Assembly: GCA_965267535.1 (NCBI GenBank)
Contig: OZ254082.1
Location: forward strand, 1,860,001-1,924,000
DNA from: CAXBNB01 sp965267535
Lineage (GTDB): Bacteria; Bacteroidota; Bacteroidia; Cytophagales; Cyclobacteriaceae
Direction of reading: 5' to 3'
DNA: 64,000 nt
How positions within the stretch are numbered: position 1 is the stretch's first letter; each line of letters opens with the position of its first letter. The notes beneath the pieces were generated by a model. The model had not been told where the DNA came from and searched no databases. It worked only from the letters and a program-made list of their open reading frames with translations. The position numbers and the translations under genes are program-made. Shown piece by piece: positions 1 through 9,312 of this stretch.

Positions 1-2
1 TG

Positions 3-3000
3 TTTATTGTTCAGATAGTTGCATTACAACTTTTATTTGCAACTAACTCTAAGAGCCAAAAACTGGAAAACATTTTTGTGGACTTTCCGGCAAGGAATAT
101 AACGCTCAAGCAGGTTTTGGACCGCATCAGTGAGCAGACAGATTTTGTGATCGCCTATGAGACCAATCTGGTCAATAAACATAAGCGATATACATTTACT
201 CATGCCAAAGGAAATGTGGAAAAGCTATTGCTCGAGGTAGCACAAAAGGCTGAGGTCAAGTTTAAAAGAGTGAATGATAAACTACTTGTATCCAGTGATC
301 GACGAAATAGATCGGCTGTAAAGATAAAAGTTGCATATGAAGTGGAGTTATCGGGTAGGGTTTTGGATGAAAATGGAAATGGATTGCCAGGAGCTTCAAT
401 AATAATTAAAGGAACCTCAAATGGTACTACAACAGATATAGAGGGAAAGTATAATTTAAAAGTTTCACCAGGATCGATTTTGGTAGTTTCATTTGTAGGG
501 TATGCTACTCAGGAAGTTACTGTAGGAGAGCAAACGGTGATCGATGTTAACCTTCAGCCAGATGCTGAGCACCTAGAGGAGATAGTCGTAATAGGCTATG
601 GTAGCCAGAAGAAGGTCAATGTAACAGGTTCAGTAGCTACGGTTAAAACTAAGGAACTAACTCAAGTGCCTGTAGCTTTGACCAGTCAGGCATTAGCTGG
701 ACGTTTGCCTGGTTTAGTTACAAAGCAATCAGAAGGCAAGCCCGGTTCAGCCCCAAGTATCAGTATTAGGGGATTTGGCAATCCATTGGTCATAGTCGAT
801 GGTATTCAGCAGGATAATTTTCACCATATTGACCCTAATGAAATAGAGTCTTTTTCGGTGTTGAAAGATGCAGCAGCAGCAGTATATGGATCCCGTGCAG
901 GAAATGGGGTGATATTAATTACAACCAAAAGGGGAAATGAAGGCCAGCCAGCTATCAATTTTAGTGCTGCTACTTCTGTGCAAACGCCTACAGTGTATCC
1001 GGAATTTGTTGATTCATGGGAATATGCAGTTATTCAAAATGAAGCTAATGAGTTTGCGGGAAGAAATCCTGTGTTTACTGAAGAGCAAATACAGAAATTT
1101 AAAGAAGGAAACGATCCGGCTTACCCCAATGTTAACCACTACGATCATGTAATAAAAAAATGGTCAGCTATGAAAACCTACAATCTAAATGTGAGTGGGG
1201 GAGCTGAAAATGTGGATTATTTCCTTTCGGCTGGTTACATGTTTCAAGACGGAATATATAATTCCCAAGGTGTTAACATGAAAAGATACAACATAAGGTC
1301 TAATGTTGATGTGCGATTAGCTAAAAACCTGTCTGTGGGTATGGATTTGTCTACACGAACAACATTTAACGACGATGTGCCTTTTTCAAGTCAGGCAATA
1401 TTCCAAACGATCGGCACCACTACTAATCAGTATCCATCAGCTTATCCAGATCCAACTAAGATTCCGTATGTGGGTAGGAGTTCTCACAACCCTATGATTA
1501 AAATTAATCCTGATCTGGGAGGATATGACAATAGTGGTAGACAATATTTGACGGGTGCTCTTTCCCTGAAGTATGAAATTCCCTGGGTAGAGGGATTGTC
1601 TGTAAAGGTAAAAGGAAATTATGTAGGTGATAGAAGTGATCGAAAAGCGTGGACAATACCATATTCAACATATCATTATGATTGGGATAACGATGCATAT
1701 ACCGTTGCTGCAACAGGAGGAAGGTATAGCCTCACTGAGCAAACAAATAATGGGCAAACACTAACTTTTCAAGGTTTAGTAGAGTATCAAAAAGAGTTTG
1801 GAGCGCATGCTATAAAGGGACTTTTTGTAAATGAAATCATTACGACCAAGTCCAATTGGTTTAATGCATACAAAGATGGTTTTATTTCCAATGCAATAGA
1901 TCAAATGTTTGCTGGATCAAATGAAAACATGAGTACTAATGGTAGCGCTTTTGAAGAAAGTAGAATGAGTTATGTAGGAAGGCTTAATTATACATATCAA
2001 TCCAGATATTTGATGGAAGCCACTATGAGGTATGATGCTTCATCGTTGTTTTCGAGTGCACATCGTTGGGCCCTATTTCCCAGTATTTCATTAGGATGGC
2101 GTATTTCTGAGGAAAACTTCATTGTGGATAATTTTTCATTTATAGACAATCTGAAATTGAGGTTATCATATAGTCATACTGGATATGATCTTAATGCTGG
2201 AGCATATCAGTATTTATCTACTTATAGTTATTCTACTCAGTATGTATTTGGAGGAACACCTTATAAAACCATAAAGAATAATGGTATAGCAAATCCCTTC
2301 ATTTCATGGGAAGATATTCATACCTATAATGCTGGTGTAGAAATGGATTTGTGGAATGGTTTACTTGGGGTCGAGTTTGATTGGTTTTATAGGTTGCGGG
2401 AAGGGATTCTGGGTACTCGATTATCTACTTTGCCCAACACTTTCGGAGCGACACTCCCTCAGGAAAACATCAATAGTATTGATAATAGAGGAATTGAATT
2501 AGTGCTAAAGCATCGTAAGAACATAAGTGAATTTAGCTATGCAGTGGATGCGAATGTGTCTTGGACCAGAGCAAAATATGTAGAATATGCTGAGCAAGAG
2601 TATGAAGATCCCGATGAACAGCGACAAAAGCAAAGAACAGGACAATGGACCAATAGAATTTTTGGTTACAAAACAGACGGTTTTTTCCAATCTCAACAGG
2701 AAATAGATGAGAGTAGTATAGACTATGATTTGAAGGGAAATAGCACGCTGCAACCCGGAATGATCAGATATGTTGACGTTAACGACGATAAACAAATTGA
2801 TTGGAGAGACCAGGTAGTAATAGGGAGAGGGGGTACCCCTGAAATAATGTTCGGACTAAATTTCAGTTGCGAGTACAAAGGTTTTGATTTTAGTATGCTT
2901 TGGCAAGGTGCCTCAAACTTTGATATAGAGTTTAGTCAAAATATGCGTACACTGAGCATCAATAGTGTCTGGAACTCCTATAAGTTTTTGTATGATGGTC

Positions 3001-3317
3001 GTTGGACCTCCGAAAATACAGATGCTGTTTTTCCACGTACGACCAATGGCCACAATAGCTATATCAACCGGCGGTCAGACTTGTGGTTAAAGCCAGCTTC
3101 TTATTTGCGGTTAAGAAATGTTTCTGTAGGGTATAGTTTACCAAAGACTCTAATAGAAAAAGTAAACCTAAACAGAGTAAGAATATATGCTGCTGGCTAC
3201 AACGCTCTAACGATTAGTAAGTTAGGAGAATTTCCTTTTGATCCCGAAGGAATAGGCCACAGCTGGACATATCCACTCTATAAGTCTTTCTCACTGGGGG
3301 TAAACATAGTATTGTGA
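3..3317 (+). CDS. SusC/RagA family TonB-linked outer-membrane transporter, 5' partial
   Basis: Outer-membrane beta-barrel that imports a ligand captured by its SusD partner, driven by TonB. The frame is open from base 3, so the start codon lies left of the window; the GTG at 78 is not the start, because the residues before it (ending in ATNSKSQ) read like the end of a signal peptide. In order: an STN domain directly after it, a carboxypeptidase-regulatory-like beta sandwich (GRVLDENGNGLPGASI), a plug domain with IVVIGYG and SIRGFGNPLVIVDG, then a long barrel ending in SLGVNIVL. In this family an STN domain usually signals to a FecR anti-sigma/ECF sigma pair, which would lie upstream of the window (inference). 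SusD follows after 20 bp. The substrate cannot be read from the sequence; the phosphatases downstream point to a phosphorylated compound. The gene looks more AT-rich than the genes after 5157. Confidence 0.95.
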   Translation, partial: FIVQIVALQLLFATNSKSQKLENIFVDFPARNITLKQVLDRISEQTDFVIAYETNLVNKHKRYTFTHAKGNVEKLLLEVAQKAEVKFKRVNDKLLVSSDRRNRSAVKIKVAYEVELSGRVLDENGNGLPGASIIIKGTSNGTTTDIEGKYNLKVSPGSILVVSFVGYATQEVTVGEQTVIDVNLQPDAEHLEEIVVIGYGSQKKVNVTGSVATVKTKELTQVPVALTSQALAGRLPGLVTKQSEGKPGSAPSISIRGFGNPLVIVDGIQQDNFHHIDPNEIESFSVLKDAAAAVYGSRAGNGVILITTKRGNEGQPAINFSAATSVQTPTVYPEFVDSWEYAVIQNEANEFAGRNPVFTEEQIQKFKEGNDPAYPNVNHYDHVIKKWSAMKTYNLNVSGGAENVDYFLSAGYMFQDGIYNSQGVNMKRYNIRSNVDVRLAKNLSVGMDLSTRTTFNDDVPFSSQAIFQTIGTTTNQYPSAYPDPTKIPYVGRSSHNPMIKINPDLGGYDNSGRQYLTGALSLKYEIPWVEGLSVKVKGNYVGDRSDRKAWTIPYSTYHYDWDNDAYTVAATGGRYSLTEQTNNGQTLTFQGLVEYQKEFGAHAIKGLFVNEIITTKSNWFNAYKDGFISNAIDQMFAGSNENMSTNGSAFEESRMSYVGRLNYTYQSRYLMEATMRYDASSLFSSAHRWALFPSISLGWRISEENFIVDNFSFIDNLKLRLSYSHTGYDLNAGAYQYLSTYSYSTQYVFGGTPYKTIKNNGIANPFISWEDIHTYNAGVEMDLWNGLLGVEFDWFYRLREGILGTRLSTLPNTFGATLPQENINSIDNRGIELVLKHRKNISEFSYAVDANVSWTRAKYVEYAEQEYEDPDEQRQKQRTGQWTNRIFGYKTDGFFQSQQEIDESSIDYDLKGNSTLQPGMIRYVDVNDDKQIDWRDQVVIGRGGTPEIMFGLNFSCEYKGFDFSMLWQGASNFDIEFSQNMRTLSINSVWNSYKFLYDGRWTSENTDAVFPRTTNGHNSYINRRSDLWLKPASYLRLRNVSVGYSLPKTLIEKVNLNRVRIYAAGYNALTISKLGEFPFDPEGIGHSWTYPLYKSFSLGVNIVL

Positions 3318-3337
3318 TACGATAAAGAAATGAAATT

Positions 3338-5071
3338 ATGAAGATTATAATATATATAAACCTGTTCTTTTTTTTGCTGGTAATTTCATCTTGTGATGAT
3401 TTTTTTGATAAGCAACCTTTGGATAAGATATCGAGTAGTGCCGTATGGGAGGATAGGCAGTTGATTGAAGCTAATCTTGCCGACTTGTATGCCAATACTC
3501 CATTTTTTTATGCTGAAACCTCACTTAATTCAACCATGCCGGCTTATATGGGAGCGGAAGCTTATGTGCATGATGCTAGTTCATCTTGGATTCAAGGTAC
3601 TTTAAGTGAGACGGGAGGCGTGTGGGATTATTGGGCTTATGGACGTGTTAGAAACCTAAATACCTTTATCGAAAATGTAGCACAGTCGTCTATAGATGAG
3701 GATATTAGAAATATAAGACTTTCTGAAGCAAGGTTTTTGAGAGCTTTTGTTTATTTCGAAATGGTAAAGCGCTATGGAGGAGTGCCATTGATTACTGTTC
3801 CCCAGTCTATTGATGCTACCGATGAAGAGCTGTTTGTGAGCAGAAACTCTGAAAAAGAAGTATATGATTTTATAGCTCAGGAATGTGAAGCGATAGCTGC
3901 GATACTCCCTGAAGTGGCAGGTGAGTACGGTAGGGTTACAAAATTCACAGCCCTGGCATTAAAGTCAAGAGCGATGCTATATGCGGCTAGCATAGCTACA
4001 TATAGTACGCAACAACTCAACGGCTTACTTGGATTTCCTCAAGCAGAGGCACAAGAATATTGGCAGAAAGCGTATGACGCATCAAAGGAAATTGTAAATT
4101 CAGGTCAGTTTCAGTTGTATAATGAAAAAGAAGATAAGATAGAAAACTTCAGAGACTTGTTTTTAGAAGAACGCAATACAGAGGTGATCTTTGCCAAAGT
4201 TTTTAATGGAAAAGATCAGGTAGGGCACTCGTATGATTACTATAATTATCCGGGAGGTTTTCAAAAAGTTTGGGGAGGAACTACCTCAGCTTATTTAGAA
4301 ACGGTAGAAAGCTTTGGATATGTTGATGGTTCGAGTGGAGAATTAGATTATGACTACCTCCAAAACAACCCTATTAGTTTTGAAGAGTTATTCGATAAAA
4401 AAGACCCTCGTTTTTTTGCTACAGTGCTATATCAAGGAGCCGCTTTTCGGGGAGGGAGAATATATGGCCATAATGGCACATATTTAGATGGAGAGTTAAA
4501 TACATCGATATCAGTGATTGGGGACTACAATGGCCAGCCGTGGTACGCCCGAGCCACGGCCTGGGATAAAAACTATGTAGCAGGAACAGGTTTTCCGATA
4601 CGGAAGATGATAAACGAAAATGAAGAGCAAATGCTGGCGCGAGAATCTCACACGGATTATATAGTGTATAGGTATGGTGAAATTTTACTCAATCTGGCAG
4701 AAGCCGCATTGGAGCTGGGTAAAGAAGATGAAGCTATAGAGTACATAAACCAAATCCGAGATAGGGCGGGAGTTATAAAATTAGAGACTATTGATAGAGA
4801 GAAAATACGGCAAGAAAGGAGGGTGGAATTAGCTTTCGAGGGGCATAGGTTTTGGGATTTGCGAAGATGGAGAATTGCCGCCGAAGAGCTGTCTAAAGAA
4901 ATGCATTCTATTAAAACTAATTTTGACTGGGACACGAAAACGTATGAAGTGACTATAGATAAAGCCGATGTTGTTACTAGAAGTTTTGAAGAAAGGCATT
5001 ACTATTTACCGATCACTGTAAGTAGAATATCTAATAACCCAAAACTTGCACCAGAAAACCCCGGATATTAA
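3338..5071 (+). CDS. SusD/RagB family nutrient-binding lipoprotein
   Basis: Surface lipoprotein that forms the lid of the SusC transporter and binds the nutrient. The 577-residue length is normal. A signal peptide with lipobox LVISSC puts the acylated Cys at 19, followed by DDFFDKQPLD, typical of SusD N termini. The C-terminal part has the usual SusD pattern, including YRYGEILLNLAEAALELG (a TPR-like helix), INQIRDRAGV and RRVELAFEGHRFWDLRRW. It lies 20 bp after susC and is clearly co-transcribed with it; a strong hairpin terminator follows at 5097. The family call is secure. The ligand is unknown. Confidence 0.95.
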   Translation: MKIIIYINLFFFLLVISSCDDFFDKQPLDKISSSAVWEDRQLIEANLADLYANTPFFYAETSLNSTMPAYMGAEAYVHDASSSWIQGTLSETGGVWDYWAYGRVRNLNTFIENVAQSSIDEDIRNIRLSEARFLRAFVYFEMVKRYGGVPLITVPQSIDATDEELFVSRNSEKEVYDFIAQECEAIAAILPEVAGEYGRVTKFTALALKSRAMLYAASIATYSTQQLNGLLGFPQAEAQEYWQKAYDASKEIVNSGQFQLYNEKEDKIENFRDLFLEERNTEVIFAKVFNGKDQVGHSYDYYNYPGGFQKVWGGTTSAYLETVESFGYVDGSSGELDYDYLQNNPISFEELFDKKDPRFFATVLYQGAAFRGGRIYGHNGTYLDGELNTSISVIGDYNGQPWYARATAWDKNYVAGTGFPIRKMINENEEQMLARESHTDYIVYRYGEILLNLAEAALELGKEDEAIEYINQIRDRAGVIKLETIDREKIRQERRVELAFEGHRFWDLRRWRIAAEELSKEMHSIKTNFDWDTKTYEVTIDKADVVTRSFEERHYYLPITVSRISNNPKLAPENPGY

Positions 5072-5096
5072 CAGTGCTTAATAAAGGTTACGTACA

Positions 5097-5137
5097 AAAC
5101 AAGAGCGTATGTTGGCGCTCTTGTTTCATTTTTTTTG
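5097..5137 (+). terminator. Rho-independent terminator of the susCD operon
   Basis: An 11-bp perfect stem (5097-5107 pairing with 5116-5126, loop 5108-5115) is followed by a run of T. It separates susCD from the phosphoesterase gene, so the phosphatases are probably transcribed from their own promoter or by read-through. Confidence 0.85.
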
Positions 5138-5156
5138 AATACTAAATGTAGAACTA

Positions 5157-6062
5157 ATGTTGCATTACAAACTTGTATTAATTGTATTATTTTTTGTTGC
5201 CAAACCGCTTACTGTTTGTTGTCAGTCAAATGAAGCTATTCCAACCTACTCCTTTGGTCTGATTGCAGATATACAATATGCCGATGTAGAAAAAGCAGGA
5301 AAAAGGGATTACCGTAGTTCGCTCGGCAAGCTGAGCAATACTGTAGCTGAGTTCAACAAGCATCCGTTAAGTTTTGTGGTGAGCCTGGGAGATGTAATCG
5401 ATCGCGATTACCAAAGCTTTGACAAGCCCATGGCCATATTAAAACAATCGAAGGCCAAAGTGCACAATGTTATCGGCAACCACGAATATTCCATAGCAGA
5501 CGAACACAAGCCTAAAGTGAAAAAACGCTTAGGAAACAAAAAAGGCTATTATGCATTTGAAAAAGGAGATCTGATGTATGTGGTAGTAGATGGCACAGAC
5601 CTTAGCACTATGGCCTATGCCGAAGGTTCTGAAAAGCATAGGCAAGGGCAGGAGGCTTATGAAAAACTGAAAGCAGATGGAGCCAACAACGCCTATACAT
5701 GGAATGGAGGAATAGGTCGGCAGCAGTTGGACTGGCTGCAAAAACAGCTGCAAAGAGCAGCTGCAAAAAACAAAAAGGTGGTCTTGTTTTGTCATTGGCC
5801 GCTTATCCCCGAAAATGGCACTCAGCTGTGGGGAAACAATCAGGTAAAGTCACTGCTGGAGGCTTCCGGTGTGGTTGTTGCCTGGATTTCGGGACACCAT
5901 CACGCAGGGGGGTACCATCAGGAAAACAACATCCACTACCTTACAGTAGAAGGTATGGTAGAAGCACCGGTAAACATAGCCGGGGCAATAGTAGACGTAT
6001 ACCCCGACCGGCTAGAGGTACGCGGGTTAGGAGAGCAAGACAGTTACACATTGGCTTACTAA
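5157..6062 (+). CDS. Exported calcineurin-like metallophosphoesterase (ADPRibase-Mn-like)
   Basis: Predicted dinuclear-metal phosphoesterase acting in the periplasm. Residues 1-23 form a signal peptide ending near CCQS. The metal-binding motifs are all present: GLIADIQYAD near the N terminus, SLGDVIDR, VIGNHEYS, LFCHWPLIP and SGHHHAGGYH. This arrangement, and the length of 301 residues, resemble manganese-dependent ADP-ribose/CDP-alcohol diphosphatases, so a nucleotide or phosphodiester substrate is possible, but specificity cannot be assigned. It sits between the susCD terminator and a second phosphoesterase, and an alkaline phosphatase follows. The start at 5157 is chosen because it begins the signal peptide. 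Confidence 0.85.
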   Translation: MLHYKLVLIVLFFVAKPLTVCCQSNEAIPTYSFGLIADIQYADVEKAGKRDYRSSLGKLSNTVAEFNKHPLSFVVSLGDVIDRDYQSFDKPMAILKQSKAKVHNVIGNHEYSIADEHKPKVKKRLGNKKGYYAFEKGDLMYVVVDGTDLSTMAYAEGSEKHRQGQEAYEKLKADGANNAYTWNGGIGRQQLDWLQKQLQRAAAKNKKVVLFCHWPLIPENGTQLWGNNQVKSLLEASGVVVAWISGHHHAGGYHQENNIHYLTVEGMVEAPVNIAGAIVDVYPDRLEVRGLGEQDSYTLAY

Positions 6063-6101
6063 TCCTTACTTAACGCTATTTTAAAGATTACATGATTGAC
6101 T

Positions 6102-6133
6102 ATATTGTGCCGGCAATAAAATAGGCACAATAT
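6102..6133. repeat. Perfect 10-bp inverted repeat upstream of the second phosphoesterase
   Basis: ATATTGTGCC at 6102-6111 is perfectly inverted at 6124-6133 with a 12-bp spacer. No T-run follows, so it is a weak terminator candidate. It lies 72 bp before the start codon at 6205 and could be an operator or an mRNA hairpin. Role unproven. Confidence 0.5.
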
Positions 6134-6204
6134 TCGCGGAGAATAAATTAAGGCCCATCAGTGCACTTTCTGGTGCTAAACAATTTTTTAACTATTCAAC
6201 TGAC

Positions 6205-7233
6205 ATGAAACGTCGATCATTTTTTAAAAAAACAGCCACAGCAGGTCTGGGTCTGGGGTTGGGGCATACAGCTTTGTCTAAAAACACTCCAGCTACAAAT
6301 GCTATCCAGGGATATTTCACCATAGAGCAGCATAAGGTAAAAATTTACAATAAAAGCATTACCGAACGCATGCGAATGATGCACATAGCGGATACGCATT
6401 TGTTTAAAGACGATGAAAGAGGTGAACCTTACCGACAGTATAGCGGCAGAATGGCCGGTGCGTACAATACCACACGGCATTTTCAGACAGGCGAGGAGAC
6501 CCACCCGGAGAAAACGTTTGTTGAAACACTTGAGCGGGCTCAGCAAGAAAATTATGATTTTATAGGGCTGGTAGGAGATATTTTTAGTTTTCCTTCCGAA
6601 GCAGCCATTGAGTGGGTGCAGCAAAAACTACAACCTGTCGGGATACCTTACGCCTATGTAGCAGGCAACCACGATTGGCACTATGAGGGCATGGAAGGCA
6701 GTCTCGAAGAGCTACGGGATACCTGGATAGAAAAACGACTAAAACCCCTCTACCAGGGAAAAGATCCGTTAATGGCAGCCTACGATCAAAAAGGAGTGCG
6801 CATAGTGGCTATAGACAATTCTACCTATCAGATAAATGAAGAGCAGCTGGCCTTTTTCAAAAAGCAGGTAGCCTCAGGCCAGCCGATCCTATTGCTGGTG
6901 CACATACCACTCTATGCGCCCGGAAAATCGATTTCGTTTGGTTGTGGGCACCCCGGTTGGGGGGCAGAGGCCGACAAAATATACAAAATAGAAAGGCGGC
7001 CGAAGTGGCCTGAAGCGGGGCACACTGCTACTACTTTCGAATTTTACAAAGCCGTTTGGAATGCCCCCAATCTTTTGGGCATATTTGCCGGACATATACA
7101 TCGCCCCTCAGTAGAGCTGATCAATGGCAAACCTCAGGTAGTAGCCGACGACAATGCGAGCGGTGGGTATCTGGATATAGAGTTGATTCCCCTTGAAGAA
7201 AAAGATCAGAAACTACTGACCTTATCAAAATAA
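6205..7233 (+). CDS. Tat-exported calcineurin-like metallophosphoesterase
   Basis: Second dinuclear-metal phosphoesterase of the locus, 342 residues. It begins MKRRSFFKKTATAGLGLGLG, a twin-arginine-like signal, so it is probably exported folded with metals bound. Motifs in order: MHIADTHLF, GLVGDIFSF, YVAGNHDWHY, LLVHIPLY and GIFAGHIHRPS, all needed for the two-metal site. It is not a close duplicate of the neighbour at 5157: the linkers between motifs differ. Family certain, substrate unknown. The alkaline phosphatase follows after 48 bp, consistent with one transcription unit. Confidence 0.87.
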   Translation: MKRRSFFKKTATAGLGLGLGHTALSKNTPATNAIQGYFTIEQHKVKIYNKSITERMRMMHIADTHLFKDDERGEPYRQYSGRMAGAYNTTRHFQTGEETHPEKTFVETLERAQQENYDFIGLVGDIFSFPSEAAIEWVQQKLQPVGIPYAYVAGNHDWHYEGMEGSLEELRDTWIEKRLKPLYQGKDPLMAAYDQKGVRIVAIDNSTYQINEEQLAFFKKQVASGQPILLLVHIPLYAPGKSISFGCGHPGWGAEADKIYKIERRPKWPEAGHTATTFEFYKAVWNAPNLLGIFAGHIHRPSVELINGKPQVVADDNASGGYLDIELIPLEEKDQKLLTLSK

Positions 7234-7281
7234 ACGAACCTGTTAATCTTATACATTATTTACTAACACTAAACAATAAAC

Positions 7282-8409
7282 ATGAAAATTACACACCATT
7301 CTATGCTGGCTGTTGTGCTCGTTTTGGTTGCTGCCTGTTCGGCACCATCGCAAGAGTCTGCTGCACCACAAGAGTCTACACCCCAAAACGTTATTTTGCT
7401 GATTGGCGATGGCATGGGGCTTTCTCAGGTTTCTACAGCTTTTTATTTTCAGGATAAAAAGCCCAACTTTCAGCGCTTTTCCACTACCGGCCTTATCAAT
7501 ACCTCATCTTCTTCGCATCGCATTACCGATTCTGCTGCAGGAGCCACAGCGTTTTCCGCAGGAGTAAAAACCTACAATGGTGCTATCGGAGTAGATAAAG
7601 ACACTGCTGCCGTAGAAACACTGGTAGAAATAGCATCTGCCAGAGGTATGAAAACCGGTCTCATAGCTACTTCTTCGATAACCCACGCTACGCCGGCATC
7701 CTTTTTTGCTCATGTAAAATCGAGGGGCATGCAGGAGGAGATAGCCGCTGAGCTGCCTGCTTCTGGTGTAGATTACTTTGCTGCAGGGGGGCTAAAGTTT
7801 TTTAACCAAAGACGTGACGGAGAAGATTACCTCAAAAAATTAGAAGAGGCAGGGTTTGAAATGGATACTACCGGCCAATTGCTTACCCAAAAGCTGGATA
7901 AAACGAAAAAGTATGGCGCGTTACTGGCCAAAGACGGTATGCCGCGTATGCTGGACGGCAGGGGTGATTTTTTGCCTAATGCTACCGCTCAGGCACTCGA
8001 ATACCTGTCTGGTGCCGATGAAGGATTTTTTCTGATGATAGAAGGATCGCAAATCGACTGGGGAGGACATGCTAATGACGGACAATACCTGATCAGCGAA
8101 GTGCTGGACTTTGATCAGACACTCGGTGTAGTACTGGATTTTGCAGAGAAAAACGGCAATACGCTGGTGGTAGTTACCGCAGATCATGAAACAGGCGGGC
8201 TTACACTGGCTTCAACATCCGAAACCGACAGCAAGGGCAGAAGCCGTAGCAACTACGACAAAATCAACCCTTCATTTTCTACCGGAGGGCACTCAGCTAC
8301 ATTGATCCCGGTTTTTGCTCACGGACCTGCCAGCGCACAGTTTACGGGCATCTACCAAAACAACGAAATTTTCGATAAACTTCTCCCTTATATAAAAGGG
8401 ACAAAGTAA
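7282..8409 (+). CDS. Alkaline phosphatase, lipoprotein (PhoA superfamily)
   Basis: Phosphomonoesterase that releases inorganic phosphate outside the inner membrane. A lipobox ending VAAC gives an acylated Cys at 19. The catalytic core is complete: VILLIGDGMG (metal Asp 43), RITDSAAGATAFSAG with nucleophile Ser 84, EGSQIDWGGHAND, VVTADHETGG and GGHSATLIPVFAHG supply the zinc ligands. At 375 residues it is near the short end of the family, with no large insert. It follows two phosphoesterases and converges on the AMP nucleosidase gene, sharing the hairpin at 8448. With the upstream susCD it suggests uptake and stepwise dephosphorylation of an organic phosphate (inference). Confidence 0.93.
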   Translation: MKITHHSMLAVVLVLVAACSAPSQESAAPQESTPQNVILLIGDGMGLSQVSTAFYFQDKKPNFQRFSTTGLINTSSSSHRITDSAAGATAFSAGVKTYNGAIGVDKDTAAVETLVEIASARGMKTGLIATSSITHATPASFFAHVKSRGMQEEIAAELPASGVDYFAAGGLKFFNQRRDGEDYLKKLEEAGFEMDTTGQLLTQKLDKTKKYGALLAKDGMPRMLDGRGDFLPNATAQALEYLSGADEGFFLMIEGSQIDWGGHANDGQYLISEVLDFDQTLGVVLDFAEKNGNTLVVVTADHETGGLTLASTSETDSKGRSRSNYDKINPSFSTGGHSATLIPVFAHGPASAQFTGIYQNNEIFDKLLPYIKGTK

Positions 8410-8447
8410 AGATGAACGAAGGGCGCAAGCTTTTCAGTGCTATTCTG

Positions 8448-8479
8448 CCTGAGGTTTGATGCATTAATCAAACCTCAGG
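8448..8479. terminator. Shared hairpin terminator between convergent genes
   Basis: A 13-bp perfect stem (8448-8460 with 8467-8479) has the 6-nt loop GCATTA, which contains the stop codon of the minus-strand AMP nucleosidase gene. It lies 39 bp after the alkaline phosphatase stop and can end both transcripts; the T-tract on the plus strand (TGTTTT) is weak. Confidence 0.7.
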
Positions 8480-9237
8480 TGTTTTACAGAGTCGCCAGAG
8501 TTGTAGAGCTCCAGGAGCGAATCGATTCCGATCTCCAGGTGCTTTTGTACAAAATTGCTGGTTACTTTTTTGTCGCTGCTATCTGTTTTTACTCCCTGAG
8601 GCACCATGGGATTGTCCGATACGAGCAGTAAAGCCCCGCGTGGAATTTCATTAACAAACCCAACCGTAAACAGAGTGGCCGTTTCCATATCTACACCGAT
8701 TGCTCTGGCTTTTCTCAGGTACTTTTTAAACGCCTTGTCATGCTCCCATACCCGACGGTTGGTAGTCATGATAGTGCCTGTCCAGTAGTCCATCTGGTGT
8801 TTTTTGATCATAGAAGACACTGCCCGCTGCAGGCGAAATGAGGGGAGAGCCGGTATCTCCTTGGGCAGGTAGTCGTTGCTGGTACCTTCGCCTCTTATGG
8901 CAGCTATAGGTAGTATCAGATCGCCCAGTTGCGTTTTCTTTTTGATCCCTCCGCATTTGCCCAGAAACAACACGGCCTTGGGATGTATGGCCGAGAGCAG
9001 ATCCATGATGGTAGCTGCCACGGCACTACCCATGCCAAAATTGATAATGGTGATATTGTTGGCTGTGGCAGATGTCATAGACTTGTCTCTGCCTTGTATT
9101 TCTACGTTAAATTTTTCGGCAAACAGTTCTACATAATTGTTGAAATTGGTGAGCAGGATATACTCAGCAAAATCTTCCAGTGCTACTCCTGTGTATCGGG
9201 GTAGCCAGTTTTCTACTATTTCTTGTTTTGTTTTCAT
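8464..9237 (-). CDS. amn: AMP nucleosidase, short Bacteroidota form
   Basis: Predicted to cleave AMP to adenine and ribose 5-phosphate, in the cytoplasm, within purine salvage. The 257 residues cover one nucleoside-phosphorylase-like domain; the N-terminal extension of the enterobacterial Amn (about 480 residues) is absent, as usual in Bacteroidota. Recognisable pieces are FGMGSAVAATIMDLL, AVLFLGKCGGI, the VDMETATLFTVG stretch that binds ribose, and LLLVSDNPM near the C terminus. It is divergent from the HsdR-N gene at 9313 and convergent with the alkaline phosphatase. A related MTA/SAH or uridine nucleosidase is the alternative call. Confidence 0.8.
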   Translation of the reverse strand: MKTKQEIVENWLPRYTGVALEDFAEYILLTNFNNYVELFAEKFNVEIQGRDKSMTSATANNITIINFGMGSAVAATIMDLLSAIHPKAVLFLGKCGGIKKKTQLGDLILPIAAIRGEGTSNDYLPKEIPALPSFRLQRAVSSMIKKHQMDYWTGTIMTTNRRVWEHDKAFKKYLRKARAIGVDMETATLFTVGFVNEIPRGALLLVSDNPMVPQGVKTDSSDKKVTSNFVQKHLEIGIDSLLELYNSGDSVKHLRFD

Positions 9238-9312
9238 ATTGGGAAAAGGTTTGTTTCTAATCTACGCAAAAAAATTGTTTTCGATGTGGAAAAAACGCTA
9301 CTTTGCCGTCTT

